Assembly (NCBI GenBank): GCA_934193545.1
Contig: CAKPVL010000003.1
Span: 8,801-72,800 of the forward strand
Length of the DNA: 64,000 bases
Source: an uncultured Granulicatella sp.
Lineage (GTDB): Bacteria; Bacillota; Bacilli; Lactobacillales; Aerococcaceae
Reading direction: 5' to 3'
Shown here one piece after another: positions 56,202 through 64,000 of this stretch (positions are counted from its first letter, which is position 1; every line of letters starts with the position of its first letter). Below the pieces are notes generated by a model. It worked only from the letters and a program-made list of their open reading frames with translations. It made no database searches and had not been told where the DNA came from. The position numbers were made by a program, and so were the translations under genes.

Positions 56202-56930
56202 ATGGTAGCCAAACCTTCTCCACTCTACTCAACACTGAGTTTAGCGTTGATCGACTTCATTAAGACCAAGGGAAAGGCACACGAAAAAATGCTTTCGGAG
56301 CGCGAAATTACAAAGGTCTATAATGTCAGCCGCACCACCGTTCGAACAGCGTTGAAGGAATTGGAGACGCTTGGATATATTTATAAGCGTCATGGAAAAG
56401 GCACGTTCATTTCAACGCAATGGAAAGAACGCCAAAACTTGCTGGAAGGCTACAGTTTCACGGAACAGATGAAGGAACTCGGCAAAGTCCCTTCCACGAA
56501 AATTACTTCGCTGGATTGTTACGAAGCCGATGAATTTATCGCTCCACTCGTTGGAATCGAAGCTGGTGACAAGCTCTTTCGTCTGAAACGCATTCGGTAT
56601 GCAGATGGCATTCCACTCATGAAAGAAACAACTTTCTTACCATACGACGTCTTCAAAACCTTAACGAAGACCCAGTTAGAAGGCCAATCTTTATATGAAG
56701 TGTTTGCGAATGATTTTAATCAGCAAATCCACTACGCCGACGAAGAATTCTCAGCGAGCATTCTCACGCCGGAAGAAGCGGAAGTCTTGGATGTGGATCC
56801 GCACAGCGCTTGTTTACGGTTTATGCGAACCACATTAAATCATGAAAATCGCATCATCGAATATACGATCAGTGTTGCCAGAAGCGACCAATTCTTCTAC
56901 AAAGTAAGACACTATCGCACAAACAACTAA
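56202..56930 (+). CDS. GntR-family regulator with UTRA domain, AgaR/NagR-like
   Basis: 242 residues. A winged helix at about 10-75 (KMLSEREITKVYNVSRTTVRTALKELETLGYIYKRHGKGTFIS) and a UTRA effector domain (about 95-240). HutC/NagR-like regulators bind phosphorylated amino sugars such as GlcN-6-P or GalN-6-P. It leads agaS-nagA-lacD; a matching palindrome overlies the promoter. AAAGGAGG at the start. Confidence 0.9.
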   Translation: MVAKPSPLYSTLSLALIDFIKTKGKAHEKMLSEREITKVYNVSRTTVRTALKELETLGYIYKRHGKGTFISTQWKERQNLLEGYSFTEQMKELGKVPSTKITSLDCYEADEFIAPLVGIEAGDKLFRLKRIRYADGIPLMKETTFLPYDVFKTLTKTQLEGQSLYEVFANDFNQQIHYADEEFSASILTPEEAEVLDVDPHSACLRFMRTTLNHENRIIEYTISVARSDQFFYKVRHYRTNN

Positions 56931-56950
56931 AAAAATATTTGGAGGGTATT

Positions 56951-58117
56951 ATGTTTCAATTTTCAACAAGTCAATTAGAAGCTTTATCTGCAGAAATTAC
57001 AACGCGCGAAATTCGCCAACAACCAGAATTGTGGAAAGAAGCTTTTGATTACTACAAAGCAAACTTAGAACGCATTACTGCTTTCTTAAACAACTTACCT
57101 GAAGGTCGCCTTCGCGTGATTTTCGCAGGTGCGGGTACATCACAATATGTGGGAGATACGATTCTTCCTTACTTAAAACGTACAGGAAATGAAGACCGTT
57201 TTGATTTCCAATCTGTCGGAACAACAAACCTTGTAAGTAATCCACATGACTACTTCAAAGCAGAAATTCCTACAGTGCTTGTTTCATTTGCACGTAGCGG
57301 GAACTCACCAGAAAGTCTTGCCAGCGTGCAACTTGGCCAACAAATCGTGCGCGACTTCTATCAAATCACGATTACTTGTGCGCCAGAAGGAAAATTAGCC
57401 ATTGCTGCTAAAGACGACACAAACAACTTACTCTTAATGATGCCAGACCGCTCTAACGACGCTGGTTTTGCGATGACAGGAAGCTTCACATGTATGACTC
57501 TTACAGCGCTTCTTGTATTCGACGAAGCACACTCACTTGAAGAAAAAGAAGGCTTCGTGAAAGCTATCCGTCAAATGGGTACAAGCGTTCTAGAACGTGA
57601 AGACGTGATTCAACATTACGTGAACTTAGACTACAACCGTGTGATTTACTTAGGTTCTGGTTCTCTCAGCGGCCTTGCTCGCGAAGTTCAATTGAAGATT
57701 CTTGAATTGACTGCTGGACAAATTGCAACAGCCTTCGATTCTTCAATGGGATTCCGTCACGGTCCTAAATCATTTGTAAACGGCTCTTCTCTAGCCTTCG
57801 TATTCGTATCGAACGACGACTATACTCGTCAATATGACATCGACATCTTAAACGAATTACATGGCGACCAAATCGCACGCCTCGTTCTTGCGGTTGGAGT
57901 GGACGCTGAAAGTGACTTTGAAGGTCTATCATTCAGCTTCGATAAAGAATATCGTTTCGTTCCAGATGCATACCTTGCACTTCCATATGCAGTATTTGGA
58001 CAAACCGTTTCTCTACTATCTTCTATCAAAGTTGGAAATAAACCAGACACTCCTTCACCAACAGGCACTGTAAACCGTGTCGTTAAAGGAGTAACGATTC
58101 ACCCATTAGAAGCATAA
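56951..58117 (+). CDS. agaS: AgaS-type SIS sugar isomerase/deaminase
   Basis: 388 residues from the ATG at 56951 with TTTGGAGGG; the TTG opening at 56939 overlaps that site. Two SIS domains in the GlmS/AgaS arrangement: RVIFAGAGTSQYVGDTILPYLK and SFARSGNSPESLASV in the first, VIYLGSGSLSGLAREVQLK and GFRHGPKSFV in the second. AgaS converts galactosamine-6-phosphate to tagatose-6-phosphate and ammonia. The LacD aldolase three genes on is the expected end of that route. Confidence 0.9.
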   Translation: MFQFSTSQLEALSAEITTREIRQQPELWKEAFDYYKANLERITAFLNNLPEGRLRVIFAGAGTSQYVGDTILPYLKRTGNEDRFDFQSVGTTNLVSNPHDYFKAEIPTVLVSFARSGNSPESLASVQLGQQIVRDFYQITITCAPEGKLAIAAKDDTNNLLLMMPDRSNDAGFAMTGSFTCMTLTALLVFDEAHSLEEKEGFVKAIRQMGTSVLEREDVIQHYVNLDYNRVIYLGSGSLSGLAREVQLKILELTAGQIATAFDSSMGFRHGPKSFVNGSSLAFVFVSNDDYTRQYDIDILNELHGDQIARLVLAVGVDAESDFEGLSFSFDKEYRFVPDAYLALPYAVFGQTVSLLSSIKVGNKPDTPSPTGTVNRVVKGVTIHPLEA

Positions 58118-58144
58118 ATAACTTTATTGAAAAGAGATGATCCT

Positions 58145-59299
58145 ATGACAACTTATATTTATGCCAAAGCATTTTATTTTGAAGACGAAGTGAAAGGCCC
58201 AGGGTACTTACCAATCTTAGACAATGGAACTTTCGGAGCCTTCCAAACTGAAAAACCAGAAAGCGGCGCTAGCGTCATCGACTACGGCAACTATCAAATT
58301 GCCCCAGGTCTTGTGGATACACATATCCACGGATTCAAAGGCGCTGACGTTATGGATAACGACGTAGAAGCACTTCGTACCATTTCAGAAGGACTTCCTT
58401 CATGCGGGGTTACTTCATACTTACCAACAACCTTAACCGCATCTCGCGAACTACTAGCGGATGTCTGCCAAACAGTCGGCGATAACGCCACAACACTTGG
58501 CGGCGCTAAAATTAGAGGGATTTTCCTAGAAGGTCCATTCTTCTGTGAAAAATACAAAGGCGCGCAAAACCCTAAATACATGGGCGACCCTAAATCTGAA
58601 ATCTTAGATGAATGGCAAGAACGCGCTGGCGGTTGGGTGAAGAAAATCGCGATTGCGCCTGAACGTAAAGGTGCTGTTGATTTCATCAAACACGCGAAAA
58701 CAAAAGACATCTATGTCGCTCTTGCGCATACAGATGGCACTTACGAAGATTGTAAAAATGCCGTTGAAGCCGGTGCAAACATCTTCGTTCACACATACAA
58801 CGGAATGCGCGGATTACACCACCGTGAACCAGGTGTTGTCGGTGCGGCACTCACATTGCCAAACGTATTCGACGAACTCATCTGCGACGGTCACCACGTT
58901 AACCCAGTGAGCGCAAGTATCGTGATGAAATGTTGCGGTCACGACCATGTAGCCCTTATTACAGACTGCATGCGTGCGGGCGGTATGGGCGAATGCGAAT
59001 CGATGCTTGGTGAATTCCCTGTTATCGTAAAAGACGGTACGGCTCGTTTGAAAGACGGCGGTAGCCTTGCTGGAAGTATCCTAGAACTTATCCAAGGGGT
59101 TCAAAACGTTGTGAAATGGGGCATTGCGACTCCACACGAAGCGATTACAATGGCCAGCCTTGTTCCTGCAAAATCAGTCGGTATCGACGACGTTTGTGGA
59201 CGCATCGACCCAGGGTATGCAGCAGACTTCATCGTATTAGACGATGAATTACAACTCAAAGCGACTTACTTAGACGGTAAGCCTTATTTCGAAGCTTAA
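58145..59299 (+). CDS. nagA: N-acetylglucosamine/galactosamine-6-phosphate deacetylase
   Basis: 384 residues from the ATG at 58145 with AAGAGATGA. The amidohydrolase motifs VDTHIHGFKGADVMD, LEGPF, VALAHTDGTY and the catalytic Asp in ALITDCMRAGGM are visible. It removes acetate from GlcNAc-6-P or GalNAc-6-P. With agaS and lacD the galacto form (AgaA role) is favoured. Confidence 0.92.
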   Translation: MTTYIYAKAFYFEDEVKGPGYLPILDNGTFGAFQTEKPESGASVIDYGNYQIAPGLVDTHIHGFKGADVMDNDVEALRTISEGLPSCGVTSYLPTTLTASRELLADVCQTVGDNATTLGGAKIRGIFLEGPFFCEKYKGAQNPKYMGDPKSEILDEWQERAGGWVKKIAIAPERKGAVDFIKHAKTKDIYVALAHTDGTYEDCKNAVEAGANIFVHTYNGMRGLHHREPGVVGAALTLPNVFDELICDGHHVNPVSASIVMKCCGHDHVALITDCMRAGGMGECESMLGEFPVIVKDGTARLKDGGSLAGSILELIQGVQNVVKWGIATPHEAITMASLVPAKSVGIDDVCGRIDPGYAADFIVLDDELQLKATYLDGKPYFEA

Positions 59300-59329
59300 T
59301 AAAATAAAAACAACTTAAGGAGTGTTATT

Positions 59330-60334
59330 ATGTCAAAATTAGTATTAACAAAAGGAAAATATGATCACTTAGTAAAACTTTCAAACAAAAACCATGTCAT
59401 CGGTGCTTTAGCAATTGACCAACGTGGTTCATTGAAAAAAATGATTGCTGCAGGAAACCCAAATGTAAAAGGTGACGAAGGCATCATCCGCTTCAAAGAA
59501 TTAATTTCTGAAGAATTAACAAAATACTCTTCTTCAATTCTTTTAGACCCTGAATACGGTCTTCCAGCTGCAAAATTACGCCACGAAGACTGCGGACTTT
59601 TAATCTCTTACGAAAAAACTGGTTACGACGCAACTGAAATTGGCCGCTTACCAGACTTACTTCCAATCTGGTCTGCAAAACGTATTAAAGAATTAGGCGC
59701 TGACGCTGTTAAAGTTCTTTTATACTATGATATTGACGAAGATCCAGCCATCAACGACATCAAACATGCATGGGTAGAACGTGTAGGTAGCGAATGTGTG
59801 GCAGAAGATATTCCATTCTTCTTAGAAATCGTTTCTTACGAAGCAAGTGACGACGATGTGAAATCAGCTGCTTACGCTAAAGTAAAACCTCATAAAGTAA
59901 ACGATGCAATGAAAGTCTTCTCCGACCCACGTTACAACGTTGACGTATTAAAAGTGGAAGTTCCAGTAAACATGAACTTCGTAGAAGGCTTCACTAAAGA
60001 AGGCGTTGAACCTGTTTACACTCGCGAAGAAGCATTACGTTTATTCAAAGAACAATCTGAAATCACTGACCTTCCATTCATCTTCTTAAGTGCTGGTGTT
60101 TCTGCTGAATTATTCCAAGAAACTCTACGCTTTGCTAAAGAAGCTGGTTCTACTTTCAATGGTGTGTTATGTGGTCGTGCAACATGGAAAGATGCTGTAG
60201 CTGTGTTTGCGACTGAAGGGGAAGAAGCTGGTCGTGCGTGGTTGGCAAATCAAGGACGTAAGAACATCGAAGATCTTAACGTTGTTTTAGGCGAAACTGC
60301 AACTCCATGGTTAGAACGTGTTGAAGTAAAATAA
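59330..60334 (+). CDS. lacD: Tagatose 1,6-bisphosphate aldolase, LacD type
   Basis: 334 residues of the class I LacD aldolase family ([54 protein letters not shown] with the Schiff-base Lys). It cleaves tagatose-1,6-bisphosphate, and less specifically fructose-1,6-bisphosphate, to dihydroxyacetone phosphate and glyceraldehyde-3-phosphate. Last gene before element R12, which supplies a terminator-like end. Confidence 0.94.
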   Translation: MSKLVLTKGKYDHLVKLSNKNHVIGALAIDQRGSLKKMIAAGNPNVKGDEGIIRFKELISEELTKYSSSILLDPEYGLPAAKLRHEDCGLLISYEKTGYDATEIGRLPDLLPIWSAKRIKELGADAVKVLLYYDIDEDPAINDIKHAWVERVGSECVAEDIPFFLEIVSYEASDDDVKSAAYAKVKPHKVNDAMKVFSDPRYNVDVLKVEVPVNMNFVEGFTKEGVEPVYTREEALRLFKEQSEITDLPFIFLSAGVSAELFQETLRFAKEAGSTFNGVLCGRATWKDAVAVFATEGEEAGRAWLANQGRKNIEDLNVVLGETATPWLERVEVK

Positions 60335-60342
60335 TAAGATCA

Positions 60343-60537
60343 GAGCGTTGCTCTGTTAAACACCTAGGATTTTTTCATACGAGTAGTAATGGCTGTACCG
60401 GTCTGAGCCAAGGTCTCAGACCTCTCAAGCCTCAAACAGACTCTAGGAAATTTCATTTCCTGAGTCTGTAATTCGCATCGAGTACACTCGCGACTACTAC
60501 TCGTATAGAATCCTAGGTGTTTTTTTTCGCAACGCTC
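60343..60537 (-). repeat. Structured intergenic element, copy R12, reverse, doubling as lacD terminator
   Basis: Arms GAGCGTTGC with GCAACGCTC and AAACACCTAGGATT with AATCCTAGGTGTTT pair, and the right arm is followed by an eight-T run on the plus strand, so the outer stem can terminate lacD. The minus-strand core has GTCTGAG-ACCTTGG-CTCAGAC. Confidence 0.85.
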
Positions 60538-60700
60538 TACTCTATTTACTTCTTCTAACCATGGATTGCGGGGAAAGGGTGAGAGACAAAGCAGTCGCTG
60601 AGATAGGAATAGGTTCCTCGAAACCACACCCAGTGTTGTTCGCAACGCTCTACTTTTTTTACTTCTTCTAACCATGGATTGCGGAGGAATGGGTGAGAGA
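60528..60700 (+). repeat. Direct repeat of about 60 bp downstream of element R12
   Basis: 60528-60586 and 60641-60700 share CGCAACGCTCTAC, ACTTCTTCTAACCATGGATT and GGGTGAGAGA with about 90 percent identity, 113 bp apart. The first 10 bases are also the right arm of R12. No gene lies here; the short leftward frames have no start signals. Confidence 0.8.
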
Positions 60701-60710
60701 AAATAGAAAA

Positions 60711-60737
60711 AAGGCCGGGCGAAAATCGCTCGGCCTT
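60711..60737 (-). terminator. Terminator of copA-copZ
   Basis: AAGGCCGAGCG and GCCCGGCCTT pair on the minus strand, followed by a T-run, ten bases after the copZ stop. Confidence 0.9.
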
Positions 60738-60747
60738 TTGGGGTTGA

Positions 60748-60948
60748 TTATTTTTTGATGCTGTATTTTGTGCCCTCGAGGGATGCTTGTAAGGCGTCGA
60801 CGCTTGCATCGCCTTCGACTGTGGCTACTTTGTTTTCTAAGCTGACTTCAACGTTTGTTACGCCTGGGACGCTTGAGAAACGTTCTTTCACTGTGTTGGC
60901 ACATCCTGCGCATTTGATTCCTTCTAAATTGTATTCTTTTTTCATCAT
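60748..60948 (-). CDS. copZ: Copper chaperone CopZ
   Basis: 66 residues, a single HMA domain with the metal motif GIKCAGCANTV (CxGC; Cys13 and Cys16 or one less if the second ATG is used). It carries Cu(I) to the ATPase or the repressor. AAAGGAGA precedes the start, 17 bp after copA. Confidence 0.93.
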   Translation of the reverse strand: MMKKEYNLEGIKCAGCANTVKERFSSVPGVTNVEVSLENKVATVEGDASVDALQASLEGTKYSIKK

Positions 60949-60965
60949 AAATCTCTCCTTTATCG

Positions 60966-63209
60966 TTATGCTTTCCAGCGTTTTAATCTAAGGGCGTTGA
61001 GGACAACGGAAACGGAACTGAAGCTCATTGCGGCTCCGGCAATCATTGGGTTGAGGAGTGGTCCGCCAAAGAGGTGAAGAACTCCCATCGCAAATGGAAT
61101 TCCGATAACGTTGTAGGCAAATGCCCAAAATAGATTTTCTTTAATATTACGGATGGTTGCACGGCTGAGTTTTAACATCGCTGGTACATCCATCAAGTCA
61201 CTCTTCATTAAGACAGCGTCTGCAGATTCGATGGCTACGTCTGTTCCGGTACCGATTGCGATACCGACTTGTGCTTGTGCAAGAGCTGGGGCATCATTGA
61301 TACCATCTCCCACCATCGCCACAATATAGCCTTCTTCTTGCAATTTTGAGACATAATTCGCCTTATCTTGCGGTAAAACTTCACTAAATACGCGGTCAAT
61401 CCCCACTTCAGCGGCAATTGCTTGTGCAGTACGTTCGTGGTCCCCTGTCATCATGGCTACTTGAATGCCCATTTCATGTAGGGTTTGGATAGCACTCGCG
61501 CTGCTTTCTTTTACGGTGTCCGCTACAACAATCAAGCCTTGTACGGCATCGTTATATCCGATATAGAGCGGTGTTTTTCCTTGTTCGGCAAAACGGTTCG
61601 CTTTTTCATTCATCGCCTCATCGACAAGACCATTTTCGCGCATCCATTTTTCATTCCCAAGGAAGACGAGTGTTTCACCAACGTGGCCTTTAATCCCGAA
61701 ACCAGGGATGGCTTCGAAGTTCGTCACTTCATCAAATGTAGCCCCTTGTTCTTTGGCTTTGGCAACAATCGCTTCGCCAAGAGGATGTTCTGACGCTACT
61801 TCAAGGCTCGCAGCTAAGCGAACGAGTGCATCTGCATCGGTATTGTCGGCAGTAACCACATCTGTGACAACCGGAGTTCCGTTTGTGATAGTCCCTGTTT
61901 TATCGAAGACGACCATATTCACGTGGTTGGCTTCTTCCAACGCTTCCCCACTCTTAAGAAGGATTCCATTTTCGGCCCCTTTACCAGTCCCAACCATGAT
62001 AGCAGTTGGTGTCGCAAGTCCTAACGCACATGGGCAGGCGATAACGAGCACTGAGATGGTAATCGTGAGGGCAAATACCCATGATTCTTGTCCAAGGAAA
62101 TACCACGCAAGCCCAGAAACAAGAGCCAAGCCGATTACGATTGGAACGAATACGCCTGAAACCTTGTCGGCCAGTTTTGCGATTGGTGCTTTTGATCCTT
62201 GTGCTTGTTCGACTAAATGAATGATTTGAGAAAGAGCTGTGTCTTTCCCGATTTTTGTTGCTTTTAGAATGAAAGAACCTGTTTTATTTAAACTTGCCCC
62301 AATCACTTCATCGCCAACTGCTTTGGATACTGGAATACTTTCCCCTGTTAACATCGATTCATCAACGGTTGAGTTCCCTTCTGTCACGACGCCATCGACT
62401 GGAACTTTTTCACCCGGTTTTACACGAATGAGGTCACCCACTTGCACTTCTTCTACAGGAACTTCTACTTCTTGTCCGTCTCGTAAAACAGTCGCCATTT
62501 TAGGAGCGAGTCCTACGAGCGTTTGAATCGCCATGGATGTTTTTCCCTTTGACACGGCTTCGAAGTATTTTCCAAGAGTGATCAAGGTTAAAATAACGCC
62601 GGCTGATTCGTAGTAAAGGTTCATCGCAAAATGCGCGTGGCCTTCTAATACATGGTACGTTCCGTAAAGGCTATACAGGAACGCAGCGCTTGTTCCAAGT
62701 GCGACTAGACTGTCCATGTTTGGATGCCCTTTAGACAAGGCTTTAAATCCATCCACGAAGAAATGACGTCCAAGCCAGAGAATTGGGAGAACGAGCGCCA
62801 ATTGAATCAACGCGTAGCTCACAGGGCTTTGCATTGGGCTTAGAAACGCTGGCATTGGAATTCCAACCATATCCGCCATTGCAATAAAGAGAAGCGGCAC
62901 GGCGAAAATCGCTGAAATCGTCAAGTTTCGCTTCATTTCTCTTAAGTGCGCTTCTTTCTTTTCGTTCTTTTCTTCGAGTTCTTCTTCCACTGATTTTCCA
63001 CGAGGACGAGCGCCGTATCCCACGCCATCGACCACTTTGACGATGTCTTCAGGGGTGACGCTATCGTTTGCTTCAACGGTCATGATCTCGGTTGCCAAGT
63101 TGACGCTAGCTTTATCAACGCCAGGAATTTTGCTGACGGCATTCTCGATCGTCATGGCACATGAAGCACAACTCATTCCTTCAATAATGTACTCTTTTTG
63201 TTTGCTCAT
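60966..63209 (-). CDS. copA: Copper-exporting P1B-type ATPase
   Basis: 747 residues from the ATG at 63209. One N-terminal HMA domain with GMSCASC, eight membrane helices, TGES actuator motif, the CPC transport motif ([13 protein letters not shown], about residue 390), the phosphorylation site DKTGT (about 435) and [11 protein letters not shown]. It exports Cu(I) at ATP cost. First gene of copA-copZ; cop boxes upstream indicate CopY control, but no copY gene is in the window. Only a weak ribosome site precedes either start candidate. Confidence 0.95.
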   Translation of the reverse strand: MSKQKEYIIEGMSCASCAMTIENAVSKIPGVDKASVNLATEIMTVEANDSVTPEDIVKVVDGVGYGARPRGKSVEEELEEKNEKKEAHLREMKRNLTISAIFAVPLLFIAMADMVGIPMPAFLSPMQSPVSYALIQLALVLPILWLGRHFFVDGFKALSKGHPNMDSLVALGTSAAFLYSLYGTYHVLEGHAHFAMNLYYESAGVILTLITLGKYFEAVSKGKTSMAIQTLVGLAPKMATVLRDGQEVEVPVEEVQVGDLIRVKPGEKVPVDGVVTEGNSTVDESMLTGESIPVSKAVGDEVIGASLNKTGSFILKATKIGKDTALSQIIHLVEQAQGSKAPIAKLADKVSGVFVPIVIGLALVSGLAWYFLGQESWVFALTITISVLVIACPCALGLATPTAIMVGTGKGAENGILLKSGEALEEANHVNMVVFDKTGTITNGTPVVTDVVTADNTDADALVRLAASLEVASEHPLGEAIVAKAKEQGATFDEVTNFEAIPGFGIKGHVGETLVFLGNEKWMRENGLVDEAMNEKANRFAEQGKTPLYIGYNDAVQGLIVVADTVKESSASAIQTLHEMGIQVAMMTGDHERTAQAIAAEVGIDRVFSEVLPQDKANYVSKLQEEGYIVAMVGDGINDAPALAQAQVGIAIGTGTDVAIESADAVLMKSDLMDVPAMLKLSRATIRNIKENLFWAFAYNVIGIPFAMGVLHLFGGPLLNPMIAGAAMSFSSVSVVLNALRLKRWKA

Positions 63210-63228
63210 TACTTTCACCGCTTTCGTT

Positions 63229-63279
63229 TACATTTGTAATTTACATTGTTAGTTTACACCCGTAATTTACAAATGTCAA
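63229..63279 (-). promoter_or_regulatory. copA promoter with CopY-type cop boxes
   Basis: TTGACA (63274-63279), 17-bp spacer and TAAACT (63251-63256) on the minus strand. TACATTTGTA (63229-63238) matches the cop box TACANNTGTA fully; TACACCCGTA (63255-63264) has one change; TACAAATGTC (63268-63277) has one change and overlaps the -35. Confidence 0.85.
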
Positions 63280-63311
63280 CAAGAAAGTTTGAAAAAATTT
63301 TTTGAATAAAA

Positions 63312-63348
63312 AAACTCAAGCCAACAGCGATTCTGCCGGCTTGAGTTT
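63312..63348 (-). terminator. Terminator of the DUF2185 gene
   Basis: AAACTCAAGCC and GGCTTGAGTTT pair, followed on the minus strand by a T-run, 13 bases after the stop. Confidence 0.9.
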
Positions 63349-63361
63349 GGATGTAATCTAT

Positions 63362-63706
63362 TTAATTTGCTGAAGATAAAATTTCTTCTATCGTAGTTTC
63401 TCTCTCTTCGACTAAATCGTAAAAGCCAACATGAACACCCTCTTCATATAGCCAACATAAATCTGTCCCATACGGTGCTTCGAAAATCTCAAGCATTACT
63501 GGAGCAATTCCATAAATGGAATCGGCTCCTAGAATTTTAAAATTGGCTGCATCTGAAAGATACTCTTCATCATCTTCAATGGATAATAGATTCCATCCGT
63601 TCAATGGTGGGGTTATAGATTGATCACGAAAAGTATATCGAATCGGCTTGCCCTCAAGAATATTATTCGAAACAATAAAACCACCAAAATCACTATTATT
63701 AATCAT
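63362..63706 (-). CDS. DUF2185/Imm33-like protein
   Basis: 114 residues starting MINNSDFGGFIVSNNILEGK and continuing with PPLNGWNLLSIEDDEEYL, the pattern of DUF2185 proteins, some of which are immunity proteins of polymorphic toxins. No toxin gene is visible in this window. AGGAGG ribosome site; own terminator. Lower GC than copA. Confidence 0.8.
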   Translation of the reverse strand: MINNSDFGGFIVSNNILEGKPIRYTFRDQSITPPLNGWNLLSIEDDEEYLSDAANFKILGADSIYGIAPVMLEIFEAPYGTDLCWLYEEGVHVGFYDLVEERETTIEEILSSAN

Positions 63707-63760
63707 TGTACTCCTCCTGTAAACTAGGAATTAACAACATTGATGTAAAAATGAAGTTGA

Positions 63761-63943
63761 TTAACCTCTTAATTTGCCGTTTTGGCCAAGGTTTTCTGCT
63801 TTAATTTCTTGAATAATGATATGAATATGTTCTGTTGGAGCGCCAGTGTGTTTAGAAACCACTTCTGTCACTTCTTTGACAAGGGCTTCTTTTTGTTCAC
63901 GGCTTCTTCCTTCGATCATTTCAACAGAGGTTAAGTAAGACAA
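63761..63943 (-). pseudogene. 4-oxalocrotonate tautomerase-like gene with a damaged N-terminus
   Basis: Sixty residues clearly of the 4-OT family (VEMIEGRSREQKEALVKEVTEVV..HTGAPTEHIHIIIQEI). The only in-frame start is TTG without a ribosome site, the next codon upstream region reaches a stop, and the catalytic Pro1 (normally after Met) is replaced by a Ser, with one extra residue before the conserved VEMIEGRS. A terminator hairpin abuts it. Reading it as a decayed copy is most likely; a variant tautomerase is possible. Confidence 0.6.
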
Positions 63944-63950
63944 TATACCA

Positions 63951-63981
63951 AAAGCCTATGAAATCAACGTTTCTAGGCTTT
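63951..63981. terminator. Terminator hairpin at the right edge
   Basis: AAAGCCTA and TAGGCTTT pair around a 15-nt loop with A/T runs on both sides, so it can end transcription in either direction. Confidence 0.8.
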
Positions 63982-64000
63982 TTTTGTTTTTATAATGTGG

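Noticed and set aside
60364..60809. Leftward frames of 84-103 residues around the direct repeat
   Set aside because: They consist of translated repeat arms and the copZ terminator; the repeated peptide segment only reflects the duplicated DNA.

Overview
The window looks like the chromosome of a low-to-moderate-GC Firmicute of the order Lactobacillales. Supporting signs are a T-box in front of serS, a class I preQ1 riboswitch in front of queT, the cdaA-cdaR-glmM operon, a zinc-independent S14 paralogue under a Zur-type operator, fructose-type PTS genes, an Mga-like regulator, strong AGGAGG ribosome binding sites, and a complete nickel-pincer lactate racemase (lar) locus. Genus cannot be fixed from the sequence; a relative of Granulicatella, Abiotrophia or Carnobacteriaceae would fit. 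No rRNA, tRNA, CRISPR array, prophage or intact insertion sequence was seen.

Layout. 1-2.4 kb: a truncated PatB/MalY C-S lyase and an unknown membrane-anchored protein. 2.6-9.5 kb: a branched-chain amino acid ABC transporter (livJHMGF) ending in a CBS-ACT protein, with a divergent Mga-like regulator. 10-14 kb: a lipoprotein, a membrane-anchored GdpD phosphodiesterase and a gene-free stretch rich in structured repeats. 14-20 kb: serS with its T-box, a D,D-carboxypeptidase, then glycerate kinase plus a GntP permease. 20-26.6 kb: lactate racemase locus, with larR-larE-DUF924 leftward and larABCD rightward. 26.6-34 kb: housekeeping genes, the Zur-controlled rpsN2 operon with an uncatalogued 36-codon gene, the c-di-AMP operon, another small membrane protein and an SdpRI pair. 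34-48.5 kb: rsmA-rnmV-tatD, an AbiE abortive-infection pair, queT, a SigH/ComX-like sigma factor, ogt, NA37, nudix-mnmG-rsmG and mnmE. 48.7-53 kb: aminotransferase, msrA, serine dehydratase sdaAB-sdaAA and an RpiR regulator. 53-60.3 kb: PfkB kinase, fructose-type PTS, GntR regulator, agaS, nagA, lacD, a probable amino-sugar/tagatose route. 60.7-63.3 kb: copZ-copA with cop boxes. The window ends with a DUF2185 protein and a degenerate tautomerase gene.

The most unusual signal is a family of intergenic elements of about 150-190 nt: ten near-complete copies, one core-deleted copy and one fragment, in both orientations. Each has long inverted arms whose sequence differs between copies but pairs within each copy, and an internal three-part core with a conserved hairpin loop and at least two helices that covary between copies. 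Some copies sit inside terminator-like stems. I could not match it to a family I know. In forward orientation (strand carrying TTTGAAGC / GAGACCTNGGCTC) copies lie at 1264, 2407, 13511 and 13788 on the + strand; the others read forward on the - strand.

Regulation readable from the sequence includes a T-box (serS), preQ1-I (queT), a Zur box (rpsN2), cop boxes (copA), an operator around the -10 of abiE, a GntR/UTRA-type operator in front of gntR-agaS-nagA-lacD, a Crp/Fnr-like dyad in front of larA and a terminator-like hairpin in the mnmE leader. Coding starts were moved to the ATG/TTG with a proper Shine-Dalgarno wherever the longest open frame began earlier.
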